Assembly: GCA_013696315.1 (NCBI GenBank)
Contig: JACCYU010000033.1
Coordinates: forward strand, 1-36,906
Reading direction: 5' to 3'
DNA: 36,906 nucleotides
DNA from: Gammaproteobacteria bacterium
GTDB lineage: Bacteria > Pseudomonadota > Gammaproteobacteria > JACCYU01
Positions 17,632 through 27,914 of this stretch are shown piece by piece (positions within the stretch are counted from its first letter, which is position 1; each line of letters opens with the position of its first letter). Position numbers and translations under genes: made by a program. Below the pieces are notes generated by a model that made no database searches, was not told the DNA's origin, and saw nothing but the letters and a program-made list of their open reading frames with translations.

Positions 17632-20382
17632 TCAGGCGATCTGCCGCATCAGGGTCTCCGCCTGTTCACGCTGATCGTCATCGCCTTCCTGTAATACTTC
17701 TTCCAGCGTGCTCAACGCGCCATCGGCGTCGCCCATATCGATGAAAGCCCTGGCCAAATCCAGTTTTGTACCCACTTCGTTGATGTCCGACAGGTCTTCC
17801 GTGTTATCGGGGTTCAGGTCCCGCTCGATGAACGCACCGCTGGACAAATGTATAGTGCTTCGCGCGTCTTCCGTCTCGCTCGGGGTGAGTTCGATCGAGA
17901 ATGACGTGTCATCGATACTGTCGGCGTCCAGCTCGATCAACGATGCCGGCGCGTCAGGCGGCGACGCATGCGGATTATCGCCATCCTCGGTCCCGGAAAG
18001 TTGGCGCGTCGGAGTCTGACTAAATGAATCGGCCGATTCATCCGCGCCATCCAGTTCGGATAAATCAAAACTTAAGTCATCTTTGCGGTCGCTCGAAAAA
18101 GTGTCTGACGAGGCGGCTGACGCATCGGCGGCAATTTCGGCGTCAAAGTCGCCAAGATCGAATTCCAGGATCTTGCTGTGATACGTATTAGCCGGGGACT
18201 CGGAAGGCTGGCTGGCGCCTCTATCAGCCCGCGCGCCAAGGAGCGGATCCTGTGCGGCGACAAGGCCGGCCGCCGCGTCTGTGGCTTCCGTGGTCATGCC
18301 GGACGTTGTTCTGGTGACCTGATCCCCGCTGACCGCCGCTTGCGAAGGCGCGTTTGCATCCGCTTCGCTGCCCGCGAACATTGGATTGCGCGGATTGAGT
18401 TCCAGTCCCATCGCTACGACCCGTTCCCAAGCCGCATCGTATCTGCCACCCGTCGTGTCGTACAGGGCTTGTGCCTGGTCATCGAACGCCCCGTGGTTCC
18501 TGCCAGCATAATAGATTTCCAGCAGCTTCAAACGGTAATCGATGCGCTCGGGGTCTCGCGCGATCGCCTCTTGAAGAAGATCTTCACCCTGCTGATGCAT
18601 CCCGTAAGCGATGTAAACGTCGGCTTCGGCGAGCGTATCGTCATTGCCCGTTCTCGCCGCCTGTTCGCCGACCTGAACGCGACCCTGGTTGGCCGATGGC
18701 ATTCTCATCGGCTCCTCGTTTATCGCCTCCGTGGGCGCATGAGCGCGCGCGACCGTAGCGGTTTTCGCGGGTTCGGTCGCACCGGCGCCTGGCGTTATCG
18801 CAGCAGCTTGATGCTGGTTATCGCCGTCATCGTCCACGTAGCTTGTCAGATCAATCGTTTGAGTGCGCGACGCGGCCCGTTTAACAACAAGCCATATAAG
18901 CGCCAGCAACAGCAAACCGACTGCGCCGGCGCCAACCAGCATCACCGGGTTGGCCAGTAACGCGTTCGGAGTGTCGGACCCCGCCGGCGGCGAGGCTGGC
19001 TCATCCAGCGCGGCACGGTCCGGCCCTCCGGACGCTATTCCCGTTGACACCTCAGGGTCATCGGCGGCGGCATCAGGCTGCACCTGCGTGTCGGCCTCCG
19101 CGACGACTCCGGCTTGCGGCGCGCCGCCATCGTACTGCGCCACGTCGGCGCCATTCGCGCCCAGACGCGCCTGCAAGTCGGCAAGCGCCTCGCTCTGCAG
19201 GCTTATAACGCGCGCCTGCTTGGCGAGCATGGATTCGAGTTCCGCAACCCTGGTCTGCATCGAATCGATTTCCATCTGTCGCGATACCGCCGCTTCCCGC
19301 GCGAGCAGTTGCTCGTTCTCCGCGTCGCTGCGGGGCCGCGGTTCAGCCGTATCGATTGCGTCTTCGCCCTTGGCAGCCGCGCCGCTTTCGCTGGCGGCCG
19401 CGATTTTCAGCCGTCCGGGATTGTCGTTCGCCTGGGCGCGCGAATCCTTGGGCTCGGTGGCCATGGTATCCGCCGCCGGCTGCTCGCCGATGGACTCCCC
19501 GGCTTGAGCGGATGGTTCTTCCACCACAGATTCGGTCGGCATCGGCTCGCTGGATTCACTCCAGGCAGCATTGTGACGGCCGACCTCGGCGACTGCCGCT
19601 TCGCTGTCCACCGCCGCGATCTCCTGCGCATCCGGCATTCGCAGGGTCATGCCGGCCACAAGGCCGTTGAGGTTGCCCTGCGCGAACGCCTCTGGATTAG
19701 CGCGATATATCGCCACCATCATGCGCGACAATCGAATACTCCCGTCCGGACGGTAACGCTGCGCGATCTTGTACAAGGTGTCGCCGAATACCACGGTGTA
19801 GCTCGTCGGAGAATTACCTGCAGGCGCGGATTGCGATGCAACCGCATTTGCGCGCGCCGACGGCGGCGAACTGGCCGCGCGCCCGTTGTCAGTCACGGAC
19901 GCCGAACCCGCCGCGGCTTGTGCACGCCCGGCCTCCCTCGGCACAACCGGCGCGTTAGAGATCACGATGCCCTGTTCATCCGTCAGCACCGGCGGATCCA
20001 GCAGTACCGTGTACTCGCGCACCAGCCGGCCATTCGGCCACCGCATTTCGATGAGAAAATTTAGAAACGGCTCACGCACCGGTTCCCTGGTCGTCACCTG
20101 TATGATTGCGCCGCCATCGGTGGCGGGCACGACGTTGAATCGCAACTGGGTCAGCGCGAACGGACGTTGAATGCCTGCCCGATCGAAAACCTGCTGCGAA
20201 GCGAGCGTGGTCCGCATGTTTTCGATGTCGTCCGGCTCCGCCGAAAGAACGCGGATGTCGGCGCGCAACGGCTGGTTGAGCGCGGTGCTGACCGTGATGT
20301 CCCCGAGTCCCAGACACCAGGTGGTGCCGGGCGTAAGAACCGCCAGCAGGGGCAGACCCCGAGCAAGATTACGCACTTTCAT
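17632..20382 (-). CDS. fimV: FimV family pilus/polar-hub protein
   Basis: In Pseudomonas FimV supports type IV pilus secretin assembly, cell polarity and cAMP signalling. The 916-residue protein has a signal peptide (about 1-25) and the FimV N-terminal domain (LGDITVSTALNQPLRADI onward). A periplasmic LysM peptidoglycan-binding domain follows (about 193-249), then a coiled coil (about 355-406) and one membrane helix (about 478-503). An acidic cytoplasmic region holds a TPR-like stretch (about 590-660) and ends in the conserved FimV C-terminal domain (TKLDLARAFIDMGDADGA). The ATG at 20382 has a strong GGGGA ribosome site. asd lies upstream and truA downstream, as in Pseudomonas. Confidence 0.94.
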   Translation of the reverse strand: MKVRNLARGLPLLAVLTPGTTWCLGLGDITVSTALNQPLRADIRVLSAEPDDIENMRTTLASQQVFDRAGIQRPFALTQLRFNVVPATDGGAIIQVTTREPVREPFLNFLIEMRWPNGRLVREYTVLLDPPVLTDEQGIVISNAPVVPREAGRAQAAAGSASVTDNGRAASSPPSARANAVASQSAPAGNSPTSYTVVFGDTLYKIAQRYRPDGSIRLSRMMVAIYRANPEAFAQGNLNGLVAGMTLRMPDAQEIAAVDSEAAVAEVGRHNAAWSESSEPMPTESVVEEPSAQAGESIGEQPAADTMATEPKDSRAQANDNPGRLKIAAASESGAAAKGEDAIDTAEPRPRSDAENEQLLAREAAVSRQMEIDSMQTRVAELESMLAKQARVISLQSEALADLQARLGANGADVAQYDGGAPQAGVVAEADTQVQPDAAADDPEVSTGIASGGPDRAALDEPASPPAGSDTPNALLANPVMLVGAGAVGLLLLALIWLVVKRAASRTQTIDLTSYVDDDGDNQHQAAAITPGAGATEPAKTATVARAHAPTEAINEEPMRMPSANQGRVQVGEQAARTGNDDTLAEADVYIAYGMHQQGEDLLQEAIARDPERIDYRLKLLEIYYAGRNHGAFDDQAQALYDTTGGRYDAAWERVVAMGLELNPRNPMFAGSEADANAPSQAAVSGDQVTRTTSGMTTEATDAAAGLVAAQDPLLGARADRGASQPSESPANTYHSKILEFDLGDFDAEIAADASAASSDTFSSDRKDDLSFDLSELDGADESADSFSQTPTRQLSGTEDGDNPHASPPDAPASLIELDADSIDDTSFSIELTPSETEDARSTIHLSSGAFIERDLNPDNTEDLSDINEVGTKLDLARAFIDMGDADGALSTLEEVLQEGDDDQREQAETLMRQIA

Positions 20383-20477
20383 TCGTGTCCCCTTCCCCGA
20401 AATTATCAATGTTCATTCCCGCGACAGTAATTCTGCGCGTTTATCAGGAACGGCCCGCAGTCGCGGCGTGACTGCGC

Positions 20478-21500
20478 TTATAAGAATTTTTTAATCAATA
20501 GTTCCGCAACCTGCACACTGTTGAGGGCCGCACCCTTGCGGACATTGTCGCTCACTACCCACAAATCAAGCCCGCGTGGATGCGAAATATCCTCGCGGAT
20601 GCGACCCACGAACACGGCGTCGTGGCCGGTGGCGTCGGTAACCGGCGTCGGATAACCGCCATCGAGGGGCTCGTCGATAACGCTAACACCTGGCGCCCTG
20701 GCCAGTAATTTACGCGCGGCAGCGGCGCTGATTTTGTCGCGGGTTTCAATGTGCACAGCCTCGCAATGCCCGTAAAACACGGGCACCCGCACCGCGGTAG
20801 CATTGACCTGAATGCACTCATCGCCCATGATCTTGCGGGTCTCCCACACCATCTTCATTTCTTCTCTGGTGTAGCCGTTGTCCTGGAACTGATCGATGTG
20901 CGGCAGCACGTTGAAGGCGATCTGTCGCGGATAAACCTCGCAGTTGGCCGGCTGACCGTTGAGTAGCCGGGCCGTCTGCCCCGCCAGTTCCTCGATCGCT
21001 TCCCTGCCGGTTCCCGATACCGCCTGATAGGTGGCCACGTTAATGCGTTCGATCCCGACCACATCGTAGATGGGTTTTAGCGCCACCACCATCTGGATGG
21101 TGGAGCAATTCGGGTTGGCAATGATGCCGCGTATTTTGTAGCCCGTAATGGCTTGCGGGTTCACTTCCGGCACGATCAGCGGAATGTCGTCGTCGTTGCG
21201 AAAACACGATGTGTTGTCGATCACTACGCAGCCGGCCGCCGCCGCGCGCGGCGCGTACTCGGCGGACACCGAGGCGCCGGGCGAAAACAAACCGATCTGC
21301 ACTTTCGAAAAGTCAAAGGTGCTTAAATCTTCCACCAGCAACGACTTGCCGTTGAACATCACCCGGCCACCCGCCGAACGCTGGCTCGCCAGCGCATACA
21401 CGTTGCCCACCGGGAACTTGCGCTCCGCCAGGATCGACAGCATGGTCTCACCCACCGCGCCGGTCGCGCCCACCACGGCTATGTCGTACTGTCTGCTCAC
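20478..21500 (-). CDS. asd: Aspartate-semialdehyde dehydrogenase
   Basis: Asd reduces aspartyl phosphate to aspartate semialdehyde, the branch point to lysine/diaminopimelate, threonine and methionine. The 340-residue form has the NADP loop VVGATGAVGETM, the nucleophile Cys132 in NPNCSTIQM, and GTGREAIEEL. The GTG start at 21500 begins next to the conserved core. In-frame TTG codons up to 14 codons earlier exist and one follows an AGGTGA sequence, so the true start may be slightly upstream. It lies between leuB and fimV. Confidence 0.95.
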   Translation of the reverse strand: MSRQYDIAVVGATGAVGETMLSILAERKFPVGNVYALASQRSAGGRVMFNGKSLLVEDLSTFDFSKVQIGLFSPGASVSAEYAPRAAAAGCVVIDNTSCFRNDDDIPLIVPEVNPQAITGYKIRGIIANPNCSTIQMVVALKPIYDVVGIERINVATYQAVSGTGREAIEELAGQTARLLNGQPANCEVYPRQIAFNVLPHIDQFQDNGYTREEMKMVWETRKIMGDECIQVNATAVRVPVFYGHCEAVHIETRDKISAAAARKLLARAPGVSVIDEPLDGGYPTPVTDATGHDAVFVGRIREDISHPRGLDLWVVSDNVRKGAALNSVQVAELLIKKFL

Positions 21501-21554
21501 ATTGTCGATCGGTCGTAGCAAGTCATCACCTGATAAGTACAATTTCCGCGCACG

Positions 21555-22655
21555 TCATCCCGCCTTGGCGGCGCCTGCTTCTCGCAGCGCGAGGACGATT
21601 GCGTTGCCCATCTGCGCCGTCGTTGCGGGCCGGCTACCGCCGACAAAAATGTCCGCCGTGCGCCAGCCCCGGTCCAGCACCGTTCCGACCGCGGCCTCCA
21701 CGCGCAGCGCGAGCTCCGGTTCGTTCAGGCTGTAACGCAACATCATCGCGACCGAGAGGATGGTCGCAAGGGGGTTCGCGACATTCCGCCCGGCGATGTC
21801 GGGCGCTGAACCGTGAATCGGTTCGTACAGGCCGCCGCGCTCGGCATTCAGCGAAGCGGACGGCAACATGCCGATCGATCCCGTCAACATGGCGGCGGCA
21901 TCCGACAGAATATCGCCGAACATGTTGTCAGCCAGCATGACGTCGAACTGCCTGGGGGCCCGCACCAGCTGCATAGCGGCATTGTCCACATACATATGGC
22001 TGAGCTGCACATCCGGATATTCAGCGGCCACGCGTTGTACGACTTCGCGCCACAACTCCGATACTTCCAGCACGTTCGCCTTGTCGACTGAACACAAACG
22101 CCTGCCGCGGCGCATGGCGATATCGAACGCCGAGCGCGCGATCCGCTCGATCTCCGATTCGCGATAAGTCAGCGTGTTGAAGCCTTCGCGTTCGCCGCTG
22201 TCCAGGGTGCGCAATCCGCGTGGCTGGCCGAAATAAATCCCGCCTGTCAGCTCCCGCACGATCATCAGGTCCAGACCCGCCACCAGCTCAGGCTTGAGCG
22301 CGGATGCGTGCGCCAGTTGCGGATACAGCAGCGCCGGGCGCAGATTCGAGAAAAATCCCAGCTCATGCCGCAGCGACAAGAGACCACGCTCCGGACGCAG
22401 CTCGCGTTCGCAACTTTCGTATTCCGGCCCTCCGACCGCGCCCAGCAGAATCGCGTCGCTTTCCCGCGCAAGCGCCAGAATTTCTTGTGGCAGCGGACGC
22501 CCGGTCGCGTCCAACGCGGCGCCGCCGATCAATCCTTGCTCGGCCTCGAAGTTGAACGCGAACTCGCGCTTGAGCACCTCAAGCACCTTAAGCGCTTCGG
22601 CGACGATTTCCGGACCGATGCCGTCACCGGCGAGAAGCAGAACCTTATGCATCAT
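21555..22655 (-). CDS. leuB: 3-isopropylmalate dehydrogenase
   Basis: LeuB oxidatively decarboxylates 3-isopropylmalate in leucine synthesis with NAD and Mg or Mn. The 366-residue protein has [26 protein letters not shown], the metal/substrate segment [11 protein letters not shown], and [15 protein letters not shown]. The start codon is the first of two adjacent ATG codons. It follows leuD by 21 bases and precedes asd by about 54. Confidence 0.96.
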   Translation of the reverse strand: MMHKVLLLAGDGIGPEIVAEALKVLEVLKREFAFNFEAEQGLIGGAALDATGRPLPQEILALARESDAILLGAVGGPEYESCERELRPERGLLSLRHELGFFSNLRPALLYPQLAHASALKPELVAGLDLMIVRELTGGIYFGQPRGLRTLDSGEREGFNTLTYRESEIERIARSAFDIAMRRGRRLCSVDKANVLEVSELWREVVQRVAAEYPDVQLSHMYVDNAAMQLVRAPRQFDVMLADNMFGDILSDAAAMLTGSIGMLPSASLNAERGGLYEPIHGSAPDIAGRNVANPLATILSVAMMLRYSLNEPELALRVEAAVGTVLDRGWRTADIFVGGSRPATTAQMGNAIVLALREAGAAKAG

Positions 22656-22676
22656 CGCGGGTGCGGGCGCCTAAAG

Positions 22677-23312
22677 CTAGAACAGCCAGGGCGCTGACGC
22701 GTGATGGCGCGCTTCATATGCACGGATGGTCTCGGCGTGCCGCAAAGTGAGCGCGATATGATCCAGGCCGTGCAGCAAACGATGCTTATGGGATGCATCG
22801 ATATCAAAGTGTGAGCGTTGTCCGTCAGGCATTTCCACAGTCTGGTCCATAAGGTCTATCCACAATTTAAGACCATCCGTAGCCGCCACCGCACCAAAAA
22901 GCCGATCAATGGCCGCATCGTCCATGACAATCGGCAACAGGCCGTTTTTGAAACTGTTGCTGAAAAAAATGTCCGCAAAGCTCGGCGCGATCACGGCGCG
23001 GAAGCCCGCGTCGAGCAACGCCCACACCGCATGCTCGCGCGAAGAACCGCAACCGAAATTCTTGCGCGCGAGCAGAATCTGCGCGTCGCGATAACGCGGC
23101 TTGTTCAGCACGAAATCCGGATTCAGCCGGCGGGCGTCATGATCCTGACCCGGCTCGCCGGAATCCAGATAGCGCCAGTCATCGAACAGGTTCTGCCCGA
23201 AGCCGCTACGTTTGACCGATTTCAGGTACTGCTTCGGGATGATGGCGTCGGTGTCGACGTTGGCGCGGTCCAGAGGTGCGACCACGCCATGGAGAGTGCC
23301 GAACGGCTCCAT
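22677..23312 (-). CDS. leuD: 3-isopropylmalate dehydratase small subunit
   Basis: LeuD completes the isopropylmalate isomerase with LeuC. The 211-residue swivel-domain protein has the signature [35 protein letters not shown]. Its ATG shares one base with the stop codon of the small lipoprotein gene before it (TGATG), so translation is likely coupled to that gene. Confidence 0.96.
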   Translation of the reverse strand: MEPFGTLHGVVAPLDRANVDTDAIIPKQYLKSVKRSGFGQNLFDDWRYLDSGEPGQDHDARRLNPDFVLNKPRYRDAQILLARKNFGCGSSREHAVWALLDAGFRAVIAPSFADIFFSNSFKNGLLPIVMDDAAIDRLFGAVAATDGLKLWIDLMDQTVEMPDGQRSHFDIDASHKHRLLHGLDHIALTLRHAETIRAYEARHHASAPWLF

Positions 23313-23452
23313 CAGTAACCTTTCTTCTCCTCGGCTTTTTCATCGATGCCCTCGCCCGCGGCTTTCATGTCCTCGCCCACGCCTTCCATGGTGTTGCAGC
23401 CACTCAGAAGCGCCACGTAGGCGGCGAACAGCGTCACATATAAAACTCTCAT
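23312..23452 (-). CDS. Small entericidin-type lipoprotein
   Basis: A 46-residue reading frame lies between leuC and leuD. It has a lysine-free but arginine-bearing signal ([19 protein letters not shown]) ending in a lipobox (LSGC). The mature Glu/Lys-rich peptide ([20 protein letters not shown]...) matches the entericidin EcnA/EcnB pattern. A strong GGAGG lies 8 bases before the ATG. Entericidins are small outer-membrane lipoproteins studied as a toxin-antidote pair in enteric bacteria, where EcnB affects stationary-phase lysis. Only one member is seen here and its role is unknown. Its stop overlaps the leuD start, and it begins 26 bases after leuC, so it is inside the leu operon. Confidence 0.85.
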   Translation of the reverse strand: MRVLYVTLFAAYVALLSGCNTMEGVGEDMKAAGEGIDEKAEEKKGY

Positions 23453-23478
23453 CGTCTTTCCTCCCGTGTAGATAATGG

Positions 23479-24894
23479 TTACGCGCGATTTTGCAGTTCG
23501 CGCACATCGACAAAATGACCCGCGATACCCGCGGCGGCGGCCATCGCGGGACTGACCAGATGCGTACGTCCGCCGTGACCCTGACGTCCTTCAAAATTTC
23601 GGTTGGATGTCGAGGCGCAACGCTCACCCGGCGAAAGACGATCGTCGTTCATGCCCAGACACATGGAGCAACCCGGTTCGCGCCATTCAAACCCGGCCCG
23701 CATAAAAATATGGTGCAGCCCTTCGGCTTCGGCCTGCTGTTTGACGAGCCCCGACCCCGGCACGACCAGCGCCTGCTTGATTGACGTCGCCAGCCTGCGC
23801 CCATTGACGACGGCCGCGGCCGCGCGCAAATCCTCGATACGCGCATTGGTGCAGGAGCCAATGAAAATCTTGTCCAGGACGATATCGGTAATGGCGGCAC
23901 CCGGCTCGAGATCCATATATTTCAGCGCGTGCCGCATGCCGTCGGCCTTGGTCGGGTCGCTCTCGGTATCCGGGTCGGGCACCCGCGCGCCCACCGGCAC
24001 GACCATCTCAGGCGAGGTGCCCCAGCTGACCTGCGGCTCGATAGTGTGCGCGGCGAGGCGTACCTCGCGGTCGAACCTCGCGTTGTCATCCGATTTCAGA
24101 TCCCGCCAGGCTGTAACCGCCGCGTCCCAGAGTTCGCCTTTGGGCGCGAGCGGGCGGCCGCGCAGATAATCGATGGTGGTCTGATCCACCGCCACTAAGC
24201 CTGCGCGCGCGCCGGCCTCAATGGTCATGTTGCATACCGTCATGCGCGCTTCCATCGACAGCGCGCGGATTGCATCGCCGCCGAACTCAATTGCGTAACC
24301 GGTGCCGCCCGCGGTGCCAATTTCGCCGATAATGGCGAGCATGATGTCCTTAGCGGTAACGCCGGGGCCGACGTGCCCGTCGACCATGATTCGCATATTA
24401 CTGGCCTTGCGCTGGTGCAGACACTGCGTGGCAAGCACGTGTTCGACCTCGGAGGTGCCGATGCCGAAGGCGAGCGCGCCGAACGCGCCGTGCGTAGAAG
24501 TATGAGAATCCCCGCACACCACCGTCATGCCCGGCAGCGTTGCGCCCTGTTCGGGGCCGATTATGTGCACAATCCCCTGCCGCCGGTCGCTCAGGCCGTA
24601 ATACCTGAGCTTATGTTGCGCCACATTCGCGTCAAGCGTCTCCAGTTGCAGGCGTGAGACCGGGTCGGCGGTGCTCAAATCCCTTACGCGGGTCGAGACG
24701 TTATGATCGGCTGTCGCCAGAATCGAGTCGGCGCGCCAGACCTTGCGTCCGGCCAGTCGCAGCCCCTCGAAGGCCTGCGGCGAGGTGACTTCGTGCAACA
24801 GGTGCCGATCGATGTACAACAGCGTCAAACCATGTTCATCGATCCGCACCACGTGGGCGTCCCACAATTTGTCGTAAAGCGTGCCGCCAGCCAT
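23479..24894 (-). CDS. leuC: 3-isopropylmalate dehydratase large subunit
   Basis: LeuC carries the 4Fe-4S cluster of isopropylmalate isomerase. The 471-residue protein begins [16 protein letters not shown]. It has [32 protein letters not shown], and the three cluster cysteines in [13 protein letters not shown] and CSMCLGMN. It is the first gene of the leu block and has its own promoter immediately upstream. Confidence 0.97.
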   Translation of the reverse strand: MAGGTLYDKLWDAHVVRIDEHGLTLLYIDRHLLHEVTSPQAFEGLRLAGRKVWRADSILATADHNVSTRVRDLSTADPVSRLQLETLDANVAQHKLRYYGLSDRRQGIVHIIGPEQGATLPGMTVVCGDSHTSTHGAFGALAFGIGTSEVEHVLATQCLHQRKASNMRIMVDGHVGPGVTAKDIMLAIIGEIGTAGGTGYAIEFGGDAIRALSMEARMTVCNMTIEAGARAGLVAVDQTTIDYLRGRPLAPKGELWDAAVTAWRDLKSDDNARFDREVRLAAHTIEPQVSWGTSPEMVVPVGARVPDPDTESDPTKADGMRHALKYMDLEPGAAITDIVLDKIFIGSCTNARIEDLRAAAAVVNGRRLATSIKQALVVPGSGLVKQQAEAEGLHHIFMRAGFEWREPGCSMCLGMNDDRLSPGERCASTSNRNFEGRQGHGGRTHLVSPAMAAAAGIAGHFVDVRELQNRA

Positions 24895-24924
24895 TGTCCG
24901 ATTGATCGTAAATTAAGACCGCGC

Positions 24925-24953
24925 ATCATAGCTCTCCGCGCCTGCTAAGACAA
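24925..24953 (-). promoter_or_regulatory. Sigma-70 promoter of the leuC block
   Basis: TTGTCT (24953-24948) and TATGAT (24930-24925) on the minus strand are spaced by exactly 17 bases, about 30 bases before the leuC ATG. No leucine-codon-rich leader peptide fits in the short remaining leader, so attenuation of the enteric type is unlikely. Confidence 0.6.
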
Positions 24954-25239
24954 AACACCGCTGCTGAAGGCGCACCTGCGCGCGCCACCGCCACGCCCAT
25001 TAGTGGTTACCCAGATCCCTCGCCGCAAACCTACCGCTGGTCGGTCACGCATTGCCACTCATCGGTCGTGCCAAGATTAATGTTTCACGCGTTCCCGCTC
25101 GGCGCTATACCTACCGTGGAGCCCAATGACCGATACGTGACAATTATCAGTAGACGGCTTTCATTACCGTACCTGTCGCCAATCTAGAAGTACGACAAGC
25201 AAAACCAGGGGCTTAAATCGTTATGTGGGGAAAAAATTC
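24954..25239. other. Divergent gap between leuC and the di-heme oxidoreductase gene
   Basis: With the leuC leader this gap is about 345 bases. I see no coding frame, RNA gene or repeat. No convincing -35/-10 pair for the plus-strand oxidoreductase gene was found. The only clear plus-strand signal is the GGGGAA ribosome site just before 25240. Confidence 0.5.
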
Positions 25240-26840
25240 ATGAAAGTTATACGAGAAATGCCATGCCGCATTGCGTCCGGCTTTTTGTTCATCGCGTTCG
25301 CCTGCTCCACGCAGGCCCAGCTTACCGATATCACGCAGACACCCAATCCGATTAACGCTGGCATCGCGAAGTCGCTGCGTCAGCAGGTCGACGCCGGCCA
25401 AGGGGACGCGTTTACGCCGGGATCGTCAATCTACCTCATTAAGCGCGATCCCGCGCGCTCGGTGCGGCGCGGGCGTCAGCTCTTCCAGCGCACCTTCACC
25501 AAAAATCAGGGGTTCGGTCCGCGCGTGAACGACGACTCAATCGGCGATATCACGGTCATGCGTAACCTGGGCGCGGGATTATCGAATAGCTGCGCGGCCT
25601 GTCATGGACGCCCGCGAGGTTCGGCCGGGTTCGGTGGCGATGTGGTAACGCGCCCCGACAGTCGCGATGCCCCTCACCTGTTCGGCGCCGGGCTTGTAGA
25701 AATGCTGGGCGACGAGATCACCCATGATCTGCGCAGTATCCGGGGCCAGGCAGTGCAACGTGCCAAAACTTCAGCACGGTCCGTCACGCAGCGACTGCAA
25801 AGTAAAGGCATCGACTACGGCCAGATCACGGTCTGTCCGGATGGCGATGTAGATACCTCGCAAGTGCAAGGCGTAAACCCGGATCTTCGCGTTCGCCCCT
25901 TCTTCGCCCATGGTGCATCGTTCGCACTTCGCGAGTTCATCGTCGGCGCCTTCAAGGACGAAATGGGGCTGGAATCTCCCGATACAATCCTTTGTCGGGC
26001 CACCGATCCGGCCAATGCGGTGGCGGTGACAAGCCCCTCTGGCATGGTTTTCGACCCCGCGCTTGACAGCATGGTGCGCCCGCCCGTATGCGATCGCAGC
26101 GAAGATGGAGATTTCGACCTCGCGGTCAATGAGATCGATCCGGCGGTGGTCGACCATATGGAATTCTACTGTTGAACTACTTCAAGCCCGGCACGGGTGA
26201 AGTCACACAGCAGTCTCAACAGGGCCTAAAACTGATGGAGCGGATCGGATGCACGAGCTGTCATGTCCAGGACCTCCGCATCGAGCGCGACCGGCGCATA
26301 GCCGACGTAGAAACACGTTTCGATCCGGCAAGGGGAATCTTCAATCGCCTGTATGCAACGGCCACGACCTTGTTCAAGATCGTAGAGGACGGCGATCAGT
26401 ACCCGCAACTGCTGCCCAAGGGAAAGCCATTTCTCGTAGAGAATATCTTCGCTGACTTCAAGCGACACGATCTGGGGCCGGCCTTTCACGAGCGGGAATA
26501 TGACGGGTCGTTAGTCACGGAATTCGTGACCGAGCCGCTGTGGGGCGTGGGCAGCACCCCATCATATGGTCATGACGGGCGCAGCATCAACCTGGAGGAA
26601 GTCATTATGCGTCATGGCGGCGAAGCGCAGGAAACTCGCGACGCCTTCGCGTCCTTGAACTGGCTCAACCAGCGCAAGATCCTCGTATTCCTCGAGACTT
26701 TGGTCATCTTCCCGCCAGACGATACAGCGTCCAACCTGAATCCAGGCGTACCGGGCACCGTCAGTCCGCAGAATCCTTCAGAGCACGGCAGCATCAACCT
26801 GGGCGCGCTTTTTCAGATCCCATCGGAAGGTCGAGAGTAA
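25240..26840 (+). pseudogene. Di-heme oxidoreductase (DHOR/DUF1111), split by a frameshift
   Basis: The two reading frames are halves of one exported c-type cytochrome of the DHOR ('thiol oxidoreductase', DUF1111) family. The first half (25240-26175) has a signal peptide ending TQAQ and a heme site CAACH (C118, C121, H122). The second (from about 26172 to 26840) has a heme site CTSCH and the family's WGVGSTPSYGHDGRS. The first frame ends TAC TGT TGA. One extra base after 26169 would give EFY-LLNYFKPG, the sequence expected in this family, and join the halves. So one base is missing, by mutation or sequencing error. The redox partner is unknown. The gene converges on the DUF192 remnant. Confidence 0.85.
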
Positions 26841-26846
26841 GCTCGG

Positions 26847-27343
26847 TCACAGGGCGCGTCGGGCAAGCGCCTTCCAATCGAGACGCAACTTGTGGCCGGG
26901 GGCAACGCCGAGTTCGACGAGCCGGCCCCCGGCTATTTCCAGCACAAAAAGCACCGGAAAGCGACTCGAATAATGCGGCAACCGCGCTTCGTATTCGGCG
27001 TCGCTTTCTCCCGCTCTGCGTGGCGATTCCGGTGGCATGGTGTACGTAACAAGCACTTGGCCGTCCGCATCCAGAAACGCTACGTCGATAGGCACCCAAC
27101 TGTCGCGCATGAACGCCGCGACGATCTCTGGTTTCGGCAACACCATCAGCATTCCTTGACGCGGATCGATAAACCTGCGCCCGCCTAGACCCCTGCCGCA
27201 CTCGCGGAATCGAGCGCGAGATCAAGCGTGAGCCTTTCCTTTGCGATCGCAAACTGCACCGTCTCGCGCGATTCCGTCTCGACCGCATGCTCTCCCGCCG
27301 CCACCAAGCAGAAAATCACCATGCATTGAACCATGGGTCTCAT
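26847..27343 (-). pseudogene. DUF192 family protein, frameshifted
   Basis: The downstream frame (to 26847) carries the DUF192 core: RFIDPRQGMLMVLPKPEIVAAFM, VPIDVAFLDADG, FVLEIAGG and a final GVAPGHKLRL. The start of the domain (VQFAIAKERLTLDLALDSASAAG) lies in another frame, which stops at 27185 (GTC TAG). The two join naturally at GGTCTAGGC with a change of reading frame, giving the usual 'A..GL..R' transition. A possible signal peptide (MRPMVQCMVIFCLVAAGEHA) begins at 27343. DUF192 proteins are small exported proteins of unsettled function. It lies 106 bases after the truncated hemoglobin gene and may be the last gene of that run. Confidence 0.7.
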
Positions 27344-27449
27344 GCAACGCCCGCCAGGCTTGTCTGGCATCGCGCTCTCAGGAACATGGATCGACGGCAA
27401 AAACATAGTTACGGATTTGCTAGGCGTGTAAGAACTCGCCGCAAGCCGT

Positions 27450-27893
27450 TTATCGATAGATAATTTCTCGGCGTAATGGAGCAAGCCTAGCGAGCAAACG
27501 ATTCTGCGTTGCCTCAGGAAGGTTGAGGCGCGCCATCGCCTCCTGTAGGTTCTCTACTCCGGCGTTGAACTGAGCCTCAGTGATGTTCAAGCCACCGTGC
27601 ACGACGTCCATGGGATCGCCCGTGTATTCGCACGGTCCGCCGCTCAGCACGCAGATGTACTCGACCAGTTTTTCCCGAAGATGCGGTATATCACTGTGGG
27701 CGAAGACCGGCCCCACGCGACTGTCGTTGGCGCATACTTCGAGATAGCCATCCACCAGCCCCGCTATGCCGCCTTGTTTGACCAGGCCCTGGAAGAGAGC
27801 GTCATCAGCCGCTTGCGCCGATGAGTAACCTGTCAGCCCAACTGCCAACGATAGGACTAATACATTTAGTAGCGCAGGTTTTGACCGTAGCAT
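27450..27893 (-). CDS. Exported group I truncated hemoglobin
   Basis: The 147-residue protein has a signal peptide (basic MLRSK, hydrophobic core, cleavage after AQA at about residue 28) and a 2-on-2 globin domain. The pattern fits TrHb1: LFQGLVKQGGIAGLVDGYLEV with a tyrosine at the B10-like place (Y50), LREKLVEYICVLSGGPCEYTG, and the proximal histidine H99 in MDVVHGGLNIT. Such globins bind O2 or NO; some detoxify NO. Most known members are cytoplasmic, so the signal peptide is notable. Cysteines at about 54, 81 and 88 could form a disulfide. It starts 21 bases after the DUF3034 gene on the same strand. Confidence 0.9.
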   Translation of the reverse strand: MLRSKPALLNVLVLSLAVGLTGYSSAQAADDALFQGLVKQGGIAGLVDGYLEVCANDSRVGPVFAHSDIPHLREKLVEYICVLSGGPCEYTGDPMDVVHGGLNITEAQFNAGVENLQEAMARLNLPEATQNRLLARLAPLRREIIYR

Positions 27894-27914
27894 GTCATCT
27901 CACTCCAGTAAGGT

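Noticed and set aside
24895-24947. Leucine leader peptide attenuator before leuC
   Set aside because: The leader from the predicted promoter is only about 20-25 bases, too short for a leader peptide and alternating hairpins.
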